Shown here: one piece after another, positions 16,138 through 25,232 of the stretch
How positions within the stretch are numbered: position 1 is the stretch's first letter
How the letters are laid out: each line of letters begins with the position of its first letter
NCBI GenBank assembly: GCA_035508495.1
Contig: DATJMX010000013.1
Span: 22,041-86,040 of the forward strand
Direction: 5' to 3'
DNA from: Candidatus Binataceae bacterium
GTDB taxonomy: Bacteria; Desulfobacterota; Binatia; Binatales; Binataceae
Length of the DNA stretch: 64,000 bases
Notes under the pieces: generated by a model
Database searches by the model: none
Seen by the model: only the letters and a program-made list of their open reading frames with translations
Told to the model about the DNA's origin: nothing
Program-made: the position numbers and the translations under genes

Positions 16138-17961
16138 TCAGGTGAGATTTTGCTCGGGCTTTTCGGCGGGGGCTTTGCGTTTGTGAAGCAGGACCATTTC
16201 GTCACTGCCGTCTAGTTCGGTGGGGTTGCTGGTCAGGATTATTTCGTAGCGGTCCTGTAGCGACACTGGCGAGGCGAAGTAGATCGAGCGCCAGGCGATC
16301 AGGTAGTCGGGGAGGTTGGGATTGGTGGTGTGGAGGATCGGCATGTTGCGGCCGCTGTAAAACGCCACGTCGTAGTTCAGGATTTCGAGGTAGCCAATCG
16401 GATCGCTGCCGACTTCTTTCATCGTATCGATCGCAAATGTTTTTAATGACAACGTGTTAGCAATCGCCGGCACGACGATGATGTTCGTGGCGAGCGAGAT
16501 CAGCGTCATCGCGAGGGCGATCGGCACGACGAGGCGCTGGATTGCGGCCCGCCTCGCCAGCATCCAGATGCCGAGCACGAGTGCGAGCGCCGGGATTGCG
16601 ACGGCGGCGTTGGCGTGCGATCTCACCGCAGTCGCGAGCGCAGGCATGAAGCCGGGATTCTGGATACCTGCCGCGTAGATTATCTGATGCAGCCGGTCCT
16701 GCTGATATGCAAGTAGTGTCAGCGCGCCGAGTGCGCCAGCGGCGCACATCGCCAGGGCGGATCCGGAAAGCTTCTGCATCCATCTGACCCAGGTTTTCAC
16801 GCCACTTGCGCTATTGGTGATTGCGCTCACGATGTATATCCCCGCGATCGTCGCGAGCGCGGGATAAAGCGCGAGCAGGTACACGCCGCGCTTGCTCTGC
16901 GGGATGTTGTAGAAAAAGAGCACGATTGCGAACCACAAAAGAAAGTACGCGAGGCGCTGGTCGATCGGCCGCGGGCGGCGGAGCGCCTGCAGGGCCGGAA
17001 TCGGCATCACGATCGTCCACGGCAGGAAGCCTGCGAGCAGCGCGAATTCCATGTAGTAGAACGGATGCGCGTGCGGCTCGTGAACGGTGGCGCTGCCGAC
17101 GACGCGAAACAGGTTCTCCGCGAGAATCTGCTTTTCGAAGAACGCGGGCCCGCCGACGATAAACGCCGCGACGTACCATCCCCCGGCAAGGATCGCGACA
17201 ACAATCGCGCCGCGCACGAGAGCCAGGTCGCGCAGCAGCGGCCATTTTCGATAAAGCGCGATCCATGCGAGCGCGACCGCGCCGGGTAGCGCCGCACCCA
17301 CGGGTCCCTTGGTCAGGATCGCGCAGGCGATCGCGACGTACAGCAGCATCCGCCGCGTCGTCAGCCCCTCGGCCATCATGATGAACTCGAAGAACGCGAC
17401 CTCCATGAAAAACGTCAGCGTCATATCGACGCGCGCGCCCGTCGCCGCCTGCAAATACTGGAACGTCGTCGCCATCATGAGCGCCGCGAAGAATGCGCTC
17501 AGGTTGTCGAAGATGCGGCGGCCATAAAAATAGCAGACCAGTACGCCACCGATTCCGAACGCAGCCGACGGCAGCCGCACCGTGAATTCCGTCACGCCGC
17601 CGACGAGCGAGATGAGCGCCGCCAGCCAATGCATCAGCAGCGGCTTCGACGGTATCTCGACGCCGGCGCGCTGCGGCAGGATGAATCCGCCGCCATGCGT
17701 CATGTTGTAAATCGTCACCGCCTCGCGCGGTTCGCCCTTGGTATAGAGCGGATAGCCGCCGAGGTTCACGAGGTAGAGCGCGACCGTCATGATGATGAGG
17801 ATCGGCAGCGCATTGTGCGGCTCGGCGATCGCGCTCAGCCATCGCGGGATCGCGGGGCGCGGCTCGAGTCGCGGTGAATCGGGCGCTGGTGCCTCTCGTG
17901 TTTCGGGCGCGTTCGCAGCGGGCTCGTCGAGTGCGTCGCCCGCTTCGTTTCGGTCATCCAT
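16138..17961 (-). CDS. GT39/ArnT-like membrane glycosyltransferase
   Basis: A 607-residue polytopic membrane protein with about 11-12 hydrophobic segments after a 50-residue acidic, Pro-rich N-terminus. The first periplasmic loop contains YPLYTKGEPREA, the acidic catalytic loop of the PMT/ArnT superfamily that uses polyprenyl-phosphate sugar donors. LRLP/ARVDM-type motifs and a soluble C-terminal domain follow. It may add a sugar to lipid A, a glycolipid or a protein; the acceptor is unknown. I chose the ATG at 17961 over an in-frame TTG two codons upstream. Confidence 0.87.
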   Translation of the reverse strand: MDDRNEAGDALDEPAANAPETREAPAPDSPRLEPRPAIPRWLSAIAEPHNALPILIIMTVALYLVNLGGYPLYTKGEPREAVTIYNMTHGGGFILPQRAGVEIPSKPLLMHWLAALISLVGGVTEFTVRLPSAAFGIGGVLVCYFYGRRIFDNLSAFFAALMMATTFQYLQAATGARVDMTLTFFMEVAFFEFIMMAEGLTTRRMLLYVAIACAILTKGPVGAALPGAVALAWIALYRKWPLLRDLALVRGAIVVAILAGGWYVAAFIVGGPAFFEKQILAENLFRVVGSATVHEPHAHPFYYMEFALLAGFLPWTIVMPIPALQALRRPRPIDQRLAYFLLWFAIVLFFYNIPQSKRGVYLLALYPALATIAGIYIVSAITNSASGVKTWVRWMQKLSGSALAMCAAGALGALTLLAYQQDRLHQIIYAAGIQNPGFMPALATAVRSHANAAVAIPALALVLGIWMLARRAAIQRLVVPIALAMTLISLATNIIVVPAIANTLSLKTFAIDTMKEVGSDPIGYLEILNYDVAFYSGRNMPILHTTNPNLPDYLIAWRSIYFASPVSLQDRYEIILTSNPTELDGSDEMVLLHKRKAPAEKPEQNLT

Positions 17962-18054
17962 TTGCAAGTTCAGCTACCGCGACTAACATACCTGCACCAA
18001 ATTAAATTAGCAGGAGGGGCGCGCGCGCCCTTCATCGCACGCAGGAGAAGAGTC

Positions 18055-18888
18055 ATGGCGGAGCGCCTCGAAGATAAAGTTGCGATCGTTACCGGATGCG
18101 GACGCGAGCGCGGAATCGGACGCGCGATCGCGCTCCGGCTCGCGCGCGAGGGTGCGCACGTCGTCGCGGCGGACTACTGCCGCGCGATGAGCGAGTATCC
18201 CGATGCGAAGTTCGGCCAGATGCAGGAGCTCGAAGGCGTCGCCGCCGAGATCCGCAAGCTCGGACGCCGCAGTATCGCGGTCAAAGTCGACGTCACCGAC
18301 GAGGCCGAGGTCGAGGCGATGACGGCCGCCGCGATCAAGGAGTTCGGCCGCGTCGACATCCTGTGTAACAACGCGGGTGGCGGCGTCGGCGGCGGCCCCG
18401 TCGTGCAACATTCACTCGATGCGTGGAATCGCACGGTCGCGATCAACCTGACCGGCACGTTCCTGTGCGCGAAGCACGTCGCGCCGCAGATTATCGCGGG
18501 CGGCCGCGGTGGGCGGATCATCAACACCGCATCGATCGCGGGCAAGCGCGGCGGGCCCGGGATGGCGGCGTACTGCGCGGCGAAGCACGGCGTGATCGGG
18601 CTCACGCGATGCCTCGCGCTCGAGCTCGGCCAGTTCGGGATCACGGTGAACGCAGTATGCCCCGGCTTCGTCGAGACTCAGCTCTTCGAGGGGTTGATTA
18701 ACATGGTCGGCACGGCGCGCAATCTGAATCGCGAGCAGGTGCTGCAAACGTTCGTTGCGCAGGTGCCGATGGGCCGGATGGAAAACGGCGACGACGTGGC
18801 CGATGTCGTCGCGTTCCTCGCATCGAAGGACGGCGGCTATATGACCGGCCAGGCGCTAAACATCTGCGGTGGCGTCGAAGTGCATTGA
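18055..18888 (+). CDS. SDR-family oxidoreductase
   Basis: Short-chain dehydrogenase of 277 residues from the ATG at 18055, preceded by a strong ribosome site (GGAGAAGAG). The cofactor loop TGCGRERGIGRA is an expanded TGxxxGxG. NNAGGG, the catalytic Ser in NTASIAGK and YCAAKHG (Tyr-x3-Lys) are present. Compared with typical classical SDRs it has an insert after the second strand (CRAMSEYPDAKFGQMQEL). Substrate unknown. An inverted-repeat element follows its stop. Confidence 0.9.
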   Translation: MAERLEDKVAIVTGCGRERGIGRAIALRLAREGAHVVAADYCRAMSEYPDAKFGQMQELEGVAAEIRKLGRRSIAVKVDVTDEAEVEAMTAAAIKEFGRVDILCNNAGGGVGGGPVVQHSLDAWNRTVAINLTGTFLCAKHVAPQIIAGGRGGRIINTASIAGKRGGPGMAAYCAAKHGVIGLTRCLALELGQFGITVNAVCPGFVETQLFEGLINMVGTARNLNREQVLQTFVAQVPMGRMENGDDVADVVAFLASKDGGYMTGQALNICGGVEVH

Positions 18889-18889
18889 T

Positions 18890-18984
18890 TGAAAATAGCC
18901 TCTCCCGCGGCTGCCGTCACAGGCCGCGGCCTCTCCCGGTGTGCGACTTCCGCCTGTGGCGTCAGCCGCGGGCGAGGCTATTCA
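18890..18984. repeat. Palindromic CCTCTCCC-family repeat (copy 1)
   Basis: Two roughly 33-base arms are near-perfect reverse complements. The left arm starts TGAAAATAGCCTCTCCCGCG and the right arm ends CCGCGGGCGAGGCTATTCA, with an inner CCTCTCCC. It lies between convergent genes and could also act as a transcription terminator. Confidence 0.8.
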
Positions 18985-19007
18985 ATCGCAGATCGAACTC
19001 GACGAAA

Positions 19008-19211
19008 TTAGTATTCGTTCTTGATGAGGACGCGATCCTTGCCGTCGTAGATGTAGACGTCGGTTGGATTCTCGTCGCGCGTGATCTTGTGGGAGCCGTC
19101 GCAGAACGGCTTGTTCTTGGAGAGGCCGCAGGCGCAGATGTAGAGCGGCAGTTCGGTTCCTTCGGGAACTTCGTAAGGGCCGTTTTTTTCGTGCCTTATG
19201 ATTCGGGCCAT
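19008..19211 (-). CDS. CDGSH iron-sulfur domain protein
   Basis: A 67-residue protein that is essentially one CDGSH domain. The motif C-x-C-x2-S-x3-P-x-C-D-G-S-H (Cys26, Cys28, Cys37, His41) binds a 2Fe-2S cluster with three Cys and one His ligand. The N-terminal [15 protein letters not shown] is typical of bacterial stand-alone members. Role: probable small electron-transfer or cluster-transfer protein in the cytoplasm. I chose the ATG at 19211; the frame continues upstream without family-like sequence. Confidence 0.92.
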   Translation of the reverse strand: MARIIRHEKNGPYEVPEGTELPLYICACGLSKNKPFCDGSHKITRDENPTDVYIYDGKDRVLIKNEY

Positions 19212-19301
19212 CGGATGTGTCCTCGATATTCGCGCGCGCGGCGCGGCTTGGATTTCAAGCCACTTAAGATCACGTGGCACCCGGCAGTCAAATGGAACTG
19301 G

Positions 19302-20303
19302 CTAGCCGAGCGGCTGATGGATCGATTCGGCGATTTCGACCTCGTCATGATGCGTCCGATGGCCCTCGGCGCCGAGCACGAGACCGAGCACGCCTGAGAT
19401 CGCGATCAGGATTCCGATCACCTCGCGGCGCGTCGCATGCTCGCCGAGGAAGATCACAGCAAACAGAATCGACAAGAGCGGGATTCCCGGCACGACCAGC
19501 GCGGTCGTCCACGCGAGCGAGAGCCGGCTGATGGCGCCGTACCAGGTGAGCGCGCCGAAGAAGTAGATCAGCACGCCGGTGAAGATCGTGACGGCGAGCA
19601 TTTGCGGATTGGCGAGCTGCGGAACGGTGGCGGCGCGGAACACCAGGAGCAGCGCCGTCATGAACATCGAGGCGTAGATGAAGCGCGCGCCGGTGACCGT
19701 CGCGGGCGACAGCGGCGGCATCACCTTGAGCCCGATGACATGCGAGGTCTGCCAGAAGAATGGCGTGATAAACACGAGACCCGCGGCCCACCACGGCGAT
19801 AGGGAGCCGCCGCCAAATACCGACGAGATTCCGATCAGAATCACGGCAGTCGCAGCGACCTGACGCAGCGACGGGCGCTCGCCTACAAAAATCGTGGAGA
19901 GCACGAGCGAATATACCGGCTCGCTCTGCAGCAGCAGCACGCCCAGCACGGCGTTTATCTTTGCGAGGCCGTAAGTGACGGTGAGGCTCGTCATCACGGT
20001 GCCGCTGAGGCCCATCAGGCAGAGCCGCGTTCTGAAGCGCGGATCGAAGATGGTGCTGAGGTTTCCGCTGATCGACAGCCAGGCGATGGAGCAGAGCGCG
20101 GCGACGATCACGCATCCCGAGCAGAAAAGCAGGGGGTCGAGGTGCACCGCGCCAAAGCGCATCGCGACCGGCTGCCCCGCGCCAAGGATCGTGCTCAGGA
20201 TCGCGCTCAGGATGCCGATTCGGAACGCCCGCGCGCGGCGCGCATGACGAGCCTCGGCGGCGGCCGCCAGATGCGCGGCGGCGCTCGGCGAAGTCGCGCT
20301 CAT
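19302..20303 (-). CDS. EamA/DMT-superfamily transporter
   Basis: A 333-residue inner-membrane protein with ten predicted hydrophobic segments in two EamA repeats. Typical features are LLLQSEPVYSLVLSTIFVGERPS at the end of the first repeat and SILFAVIFLGEHATRREVIG at the end of the second. The N-terminal 25 residues are Ala/Arg-rich and cytoplasmic, and the C-terminal tail is His/Glu-rich. Substrate unknown; relatives export metabolites or amino acids. Its start overlaps the uppP stop by four bases. Confidence 0.9.
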   Translation of the reverse strand: MSATSPSAAAHLAAAAEARHARRARAFRIGILSAILSTILGAGQPVAMRFGAVHLDPLLFCSGCVIVAALCSIAWLSISGNLSTIFDPRFRTRLCLMGLSGTVMTSLTVTYGLAKINAVLGVLLLQSEPVYSLVLSTIFVGERPSLRQVAATAVILIGISSVFGGGSLSPWWAAGLVFITPFFWQTSHVIGLKVMPPLSPATVTGARFIYASMFMTALLLVFRAATVPQLANPQMLAVTIFTGVLIYFFGALTWYGAISRLSLAWTTALVVPGIPLLSILFAVIFLGEHATRREVIGILIAISGVLGLVLGAEGHRTHHDEVEIAESIHQPLG

Positions 20304-21085
20304 CGGATCGTCAGCGCCACCAGGATCACGATCACGCCCGCGATGATCCGATAGATCGCAAACGGCCGGTAGGTATGCGTGCGAACGTATCTGATGAGGA
20401 GAGCGATCGAGAGAATGCCGAAGAATGCTGAGGCGAGGAAGCCGAGACCGAGCTGCGAAGTGAGGCCGCCTTTGAGCGCCTTGTGCAACTCGAGCATCCC
20501 GGCGCCGGCGATGATCGGCGTCGCCATCAGGAACGAGAAATTCGCCGCATCTTCGCGTGCGAGACCGAGAAGCCTGGCCATCGTGATCGTCGCGCCCGAG
20601 CGCGAAACGCCCGGCACGATCGCCAGCGCTTGGCTGAGACCGATCAGGAACGCATCGACTACGGTCATCTGTCGTACTTTACGTTTGTCGGTGCTGTAGA
20701 TGTCGGCGAGCCACAGGACGATGCCCATGATCGCGAGGGTGCAGGCGATTAGAGCCGGGGTGCGAAAAATCGTCTCGGCCTCTTTCTCGAATAGCACGCC
20801 GATGATGGCGCCCGGCACCGAGGCAATTATCAACAGCATCAACAGCCGCCGCGGCATCTGCTGTCCGCTCGCGAGCGACAATCCCATGTCGAGCCAATCG
20901 CGCCAGTAGTAGATGAGGAGCGCGAGCAAAGTGCCGAGATGAAGCGCCACGTCGAACGCCAGGCCGGGATCTTCCCAATTCAAAAGCCAAGGTATTATTA
21001 CGAGATGCGCCGAGCTCGAGACGGGCAGGAACTCGGTGAGGCCCTGAACGATGCCGAGGACGATTGCTTGAGGGTTAGAAAGCAT
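20300..21085 (-). CDS. uppP: Undecaprenyl-diphosphatase
   Basis: BacA/UppP-family integral membrane phosphatase of 261 residues that recycles undecaprenyl diphosphate for peptidoglycan and O-antigen synthesis. The two catalytic regions are visible: GLTEFLPVSSSAHL near residues 15-28 and VPGVSRSGATI near 155-165. About eight hydrophobic segments match the family. The eamA transporter gene is translationally coupled downstream. Confidence 0.95.
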   Translation of the reverse strand: MLSNPQAIVLGIVQGLTEFLPVSSSAHLVIIPWLLNWEDPGLAFDVALHLGTLLALLIYYWRDWLDMGLSLASGQQMPRRLLMLLIIASVPGAIIGVLFEKEAETIFRTPALIACTLAIMGIVLWLADIYSTDKRKVRQMTVVDAFLIGLSQALAIVPGVSRSGATITMARLLGLAREDAANFSFLMATPIIAGAGMLELHKALKGGLTSQLGLGFLASAFFGILSIALLIRYVRTHTYRPFAIYRIIAGVIVILVALTIR

Positions 21086-21280
21086 AAGGATTTCAGCTAT
21101 TTACCGAGTAGGTGCAGACGTGCAACAATTTGCGGCCGATTAACCGAGCGGTCGGGAACAGCATCTAATGCATAATCGGATACCTTCGGTACGCTTGACC
21201 CGGCGGTCCGTAGGCTTAACAATACTGGTCGTGTCCGGCATCTGGGAGGGTCCACAAAGGTTCGGGAGGTCAGCGAACTT

Positions 21281-21613
21281 ATGACGCCTGTAAGTCGTAG
21301 CGTTAGAGGCAAAGTCATCCCCCTCCGTGAAGGCAGTGTCATTGACGGCGATGCCACCTTAGTTCAGTCCGACGTTTGGGAGGATGTGAACCTTGGCGAT
21401 CCCCATCCGTTCCCGCTGGTTTCGACTCTGCCGCGTCTGCCGGTAATGATCCCGGACGAGATCCTCGATTATTACGGATGGGTCTTCTGCCAGGGCGGAT
21501 TCGTGAATCTGCAGATGACTTTCGAGCAGTTTCTGGCAGTCGTAGCCGCCGTTAGCCCCTCGGGTCTCTGCCCCGAGTACGACGAGTCCGAGGCCTCCTA
21601 CCCCAACGAGTAG
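21281..21613 (+). CDS. Hypothetical 110-residue protein
   Basis: Open frame starting at an ATG preceded by GGGAGG at about 12 bases. The C-terminal half (IPDEILDYYGWVFCQGGFVN, then a predicted helix) uses GC-rich third positions like real genes. The N-terminal half is less convincing. The opposite strand has a 106-codon frame over the same bases, which I consider the shadow. No family recognised. Confidence 0.4.
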   Translation: MTPVSRSVRGKVIPLREGSVIDGDATLVQSDVWEDVNLGDPHPFPLVSTLPRLPVMIPDEILDYYGWVFCQGGFVNLQMTFEQFLAVVAAVSPSGLCPEYDESEASYPNE

Positions 21614-21682
21614 GTTCCCCAGAGTCGCGGCCGAGCGCATGCGTGACAAGGTGCGCTCGCCGGCGCAGACAATCTCCATCGA

Positions 21683-22351
21683 TTATTGATCCAGTTGCAG
21701 TGCCGACGAGGTCGGCTTGAGCAAGGTGTTTCGCACCCATACGGATTTGACTCCAGCCGTATCGGTGGGTGACTTGAGACCGTTGTCTTGTGCGATCGTC
21801 TGCCAGTTTGCGGGGCTGCCAGTCACGCGCTTTGAGAGCGCCCGCAGATCCTCGCCAGGCAGCAGACTGTAGTTGACCCCGCCTTCCTTCGGTGTCCCGG
21901 TGGTCGGTGGATTCTTCGCGGCAATCTGATCGATCTTGTCGAACAAGTCGAGCCGCGTCGATGCTTTGTACTTATCGAGGTCGCTATCCGGGATGTCCTC
22001 GGTGCGGACGTTGACCACGATCGTGCTCCGATTGGGGCTCTCGGGTACGACCTGGATCTCATAGCGATATCGTGGATGCTTGTTGACGAGGCTTCCCCAG
22101 AAACCCACCGACTCGGCGTCGCGCCACTGCGTCGTGAGCTCGTTGTTGTCGGGAGTGGCGTTGGCCAGGAGGGCTTGCTCCATCAATGCGTCCTTGGTGT
22201 TGATGAACGCGTCGTGCGCCGAGTAAGGGACGGTGCGCTGCTCGCCGATGGCCGTATCGACATTCGCCGAGTACAACTCGCCGCATCCAGCGACCAGCGT
22301 CGCGGTTGCGATGCAGGCGAGGGCCTTGAGGCCGTGCTTAAGCCTGATCAT
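21683..22351 (-). CDS. Outer-membrane-type lipoprotein with LysM-like C-terminus
   Basis: A 222-residue protein starting at the ATG at 22351. Its signal ends in the lipobox LVAGC (acylated Cys23). The central domain of about 110 residues contains an RYRYEIQVVPES strand and is predicted mixed alpha/beta. The C-terminal segment, LLPGEDLRALSKRVTGSPAN followed by a QTIAQDNG region, resembles a LysM domain and could bind peptidoglycan. Function unknown. A longer frame to 22459 has no signal and is not chosen. Confidence 0.78.
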   Translation of the reverse strand: MIRLKHGLKALACIATATLVAGCGELYSANVDTAIGEQRTVPYSAHDAFINTKDALMEQALLANATPDNNELTTQWRDAESVGFWGSLVNKHPRYRYEIQVVPESPNRSTIVVNVRTEDIPDSDLDKYKASTRLDLFDKIDQIAAKNPPTTGTPKEGGVNYSLLPGEDLRALSKRVTGSPANWQTIAQDNGLKSPTDTAGVKSVWVRNTLLKPTSSALQLDQ

Positions 22352-22518
22352 GACATGGCTAAGGAAACCATTTGAGGATCGAGTGCGCAAGCTGCTCCCG
22401 CGAAACGAGCGATTTTTGCTAAATCCGGACTGGAATCGCGGGTCGAAAACCGCTTTCATCGTCGCGATGCGCCGCGCCTTGCACCCATCGCGGCCAGACT
22501 ATAAGCAGGTAGTCCCTT

Positions 22519-23877
22519 ATGACTGATGCAGGTTCGGCCCCACGCCATGTGATGGCAATCGTCGGCGGAGCAACCGCAGGCTCCGAGATAGCGCGAATCC
22601 TCGCGCAGCGCGGCGCCTGCGTGATCGTTTTCGAGCAGAACGCGCGGCCCTACGGCAAGATCGAAGACGGCCTCCCGCGATGGCATGCGAAGCAGCGGCG
22701 CGATGAGTACGAGCTCATCGACGAACGCCTCGACCATCCCAATATCAACTACGTACCGCTCACCCGGCTCGGCCGCGATCTGAGCTTTGAGGAACTGCGC
22801 ACGGCATGGGGCCTCAATGGAATCGTGCTGACGCATGGCGCGTGGCGCGACCGGCCTTTCCCGGTCGAGGGCGCGGACAGGTTTGTCGACAACGGCCTCG
22901 TCTATCAGAATCCGCTCATCTACTGGTTCAATCACTACCTCGAAAAGACCTACGACGGCCCGCGCTATGAGCTGACTCCCGGCGCGATCGTCGTGGGCGG
23001 CGGGCTTGCCTCGATCGACGTCGTCAAGGTTCTGCAGATTGAGAACGCTCTCACCGCGCTCACCAAGCAGGGCATCAGCGAAGACATGATCAGGCTCGAG
23101 CGCGAGGGAATCGAACCCGTGCTCGCGCAGCACAACCTCAAGTGGTCGGACCTTGGCGTCGCGCCGTGCAAACTCTACTACCGGCGTCGCGTGCTCGATA
23201 TGCCGCTGTCGGATATACCGCCCGATGCGCCGCCGAAGCGGGCCGACGCGCTCAGAGCCGCGCGCGCCAAGATTCTGGAAAAGGCACAGCGTAAGTACCT
23301 CTTCGAGTTCCAGGAACTCAGCGTGCCGACCGGGCTTGTCGTCGAGCACGATAAGATGGTTGGCGTGCAGTTCGGGCGCACCGAGCTCGTCGACGGGCAG
23401 GTGCGGCTCGCCGGCGGCCCGAGTGAGGCGGTTCGCGCACAAATGACGATCAGCTCGATCGGCAGCATCCCGGAACCGATTCCCGGCATCCCGCAGAAGG
23501 GCGAAGTCTACACCTACATCGATTCGAAGAGCGGCCTTCTGATCGAAGGCCCGACGTCGGTTTTCGCCGCGGGCAATGTGCTTACCGGCAAGGGCAACAT
23601 CAAGGATTCGCTCGAGAGCGGCACCGAGATCGGAATCCGAATCGCGGAGGCATACCTGGGACTCTCCGACGAAGAGATCGACCTCATCGCCGGTGCGAAG
23701 AAGGCGGCCGAGGAGAGTGCCAACCGCATCGCGGACGTAATCGATTCGCGGCCCAAGCTCACACCCAAGGAGATCGAGGCGGTTCTCGCGCGCGTGCGCA
23801 CTCGCCAGCGCCAAGTCGGTTACGACGGCGACTTCCGCGCCTGGATCGCAAAGGTCACGCCGCCGGATTTGCAGTAG
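22519..23877 (+). CDS. FAD/NAD(P)-dependent pyridine nucleotide oxidoreductase
   Basis: A 452-residue flavoprotein of the disulfide-reductase/ferredoxin-NADP reductase fold. The first dinucleotide fold reads AIVGGATAGSEIA with a downstream VFEQNARPYGKI, similar to GltD/FprA-type enzymes. A second Rossmann motif is AIVVGGGLASIDVV near residue 155. FAAGNVLTGKGNIKDSLESG near 355-375 is the late FAD-binding segment. The electron acceptor is unknown; ferredoxin or quinone are both possible. It is divergent from the lipoprotein gene. Confidence 0.82.
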   Translation: MTDAGSAPRHVMAIVGGATAGSEIARILAQRGACVIVFEQNARPYGKIEDGLPRWHAKQRRDEYELIDERLDHPNINYVPLTRLGRDLSFEELRTAWGLNGIVLTHGAWRDRPFPVEGADRFVDNGLVYQNPLIYWFNHYLEKTYDGPRYELTPGAIVVGGGLASIDVVKVLQIENALTALTKQGISEDMIRLEREGIEPVLAQHNLKWSDLGVAPCKLYYRRRVLDMPLSDIPPDAPPKRADALRAARAKILEKAQRKYLFEFQELSVPTGLVVEHDKMVGVQFGRTELVDGQVRLAGGPSEAVRAQMTISSIGSIPEPIPGIPQKGEVYTYIDSKSGLLIEGPTSVFAAGNVLTGKGNIKDSLESGTEIGIRIAEAYLGLSDEEIDLIAGAKKAAEESANRIADVIDSRPKLTPKEIEAVLARVRTRQRQVGYDGDFRAWIAKVTPPDLQ

Positions 23878-23968
23878 CCGGATCTTCGCTGTGCAGACCT
23901 GAGCGACGCCGTGTTTTGCCTCGCTCGCCTTACGCCTATACCCTTGGAGGTCTACCCGGAGGTGCGGC

Positions 23969-25216
23969 GTGGACGAGCTCAAGCGAACTGACCCCGATAT
24001 TTACAACCTGATCAAGGACGAGGAACGATACGAGATCGACTCGATCCGCCTCATCCCGTCGGAGAACTACGTGTCCAAGGCCGTGCTCGAGGCGACGGGC
24101 TCGATCCTCACCAACAAATATTCGGAAGGTTATCCGGGGCGTCGCTACTATGAGGGTCAGCGCTACGTTGACCAGGTCGAGACCATCGCGATCGAGCGCG
24201 CCAAGGCGCTGTTCAAGATGGATCACGCCAACGTTCAGCCGTACTCGGGCTCGCCCGCAAACCTCGCGGTTTACTTCGGCCTGCTGAAACCGGGCGATAC
24301 GATCATGGGTCTCTCGGTTCCGCACGGCGGCCATCTGACGCACGGATGGAACGTCAGCATCACGGGACAATTCTGGCGGCCCGCGCAATACGGCGTCGAT
24401 CGCGAGACGCATCGCATCGATTTCGACGAAGTTCGCGCGATGGCGCTTCGTGAGCGGCCGAAGATCATTGTCACCGGCGGCACTGCGTATCCGCGGCTAT
24501 GGGACTTCGCCAAGTTCAGCGAGATCGCAAAAGAAGTCGGTGCCTATCTGCTCGCTGACATCTCACACGTCGCGGGCCTGATCGTCGGCGGCGTGCATCC
24601 CGATCCTTCGCCATATGCCGACGTGATCGTGACTACCACGCACAAGACGCTCCGCGGTCCGCGCGGCGCGATGATCCTCTGCCGCGAGCAGCACGCGGCC
24701 GCGATCGACAAGGCAGTATTTCCAGGGTTGCAGGGTGGCCCGCACAACCACACGACGGCGGCGATCGCGGTCGCGCTGAAGGAAGCCGCCACTCCCGAGT
24801 TCAAACGCTACGCCGAGCAAATCGTGCGCAACGCCAAGGTGCTCGCCGACGAGCTGCTCGCGCGCGGCTTCCAGCTTGTCTCAGGCGGCACGGATAATCA
24901 CCTCATCCTGATCGATCTCACCAGCAAGAAAGTGATTGGCAAGAAAGGCGCGCAGGCTCTGGATAAGGCCGGCATCGTTACGAACTACAACACCGTCCCA
25001 TACGATCCGCGCAAGCCCTTCAGCCCGAGCGGTCTGCGCATCGGTACACCGTCAGTCACATCGCGTGGGATGGGCGAGACCGAGATGCGCCTCATCGCGA
25101 AGTGGATGGATGACGCGATCACAAACGCGGGCAACGAAACTGCGCTGACAAAAATCGCCGCCGAGGTTACCGAGGTCTGCCGGAAGTTCCCGGCGCCCGG
25201 ATTGTCACCATCCTGA
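23969..25216 (+). CDS. glyA: Serine hydroxymethyltransferase
   Basis: PLP enzyme interconverting serine plus tetrahydrofolate with glycine plus methylene-tetrahydrofolate; it supplies one-carbon units. It has 415 residues. NKYSEGYPGRRYYEGQ binds substrate and VTTTHKTLRGPRG carries the PLP lysine. FSPSGLRIGTPSVTSRGM is the C-terminal signature. The GTG start at 23969 follows a clear GGAGGTG ribosome site. It connects functionally to metF and folE at 57-58.7 kb. Confidence 0.97.
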   Translation: MDELKRTDPDIYNLIKDEERYEIDSIRLIPSENYVSKAVLEATGSILTNKYSEGYPGRRYYEGQRYVDQVETIAIERAKALFKMDHANVQPYSGSPANLAVYFGLLKPGDTIMGLSVPHGGHLTHGWNVSITGQFWRPAQYGVDRETHRIDFDEVRAMALRERPKIIVTGGTAYPRLWDFAKFSEIAKEVGAYLLADISHVAGLIVGGVHPDPSPYADVIVTTTHKTLRGPRGAMILCREQHAAAIDKAVFPGLQGGPHNHTTAAIAVALKEAATPEFKRYAEQIVRNAKVLADELLARGFQLVSGGTDNHLILIDLTSKKVIGKKGAQALDKAGIVTNYNTVPYDPRKPFSPSGLRIGTPSVTSRGMGETEMRLIAKWMDDAITNAGNETALTKIAAEVTEVCRKFPAPGLSPS

Positions 25217-25232
25217 ATCGGGTGCGGGTGCC

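Noticed and set aside
21086..21280. Possible tRNA or structured RNA upstream of the 110-residue frame
   Set aside because: Some stem-like GC stretches exist, but no cloverleaf, TPsiC consensus or riboswitch core could be found.
21359..21679. 106-codon minus-strand frame opposite the hypothetical gene at 21281
   Set aside because: The plus-strand frame has a better ribosome site and codon pattern, although confidence in either is low.
22456..23982. 508-codon minus-strand frame
   Set aside because: It is antisense to the FAD oxidoreductase gene, with Arg/Asp/His-rich sequence typical of GC-rich shadow frames and no domain.
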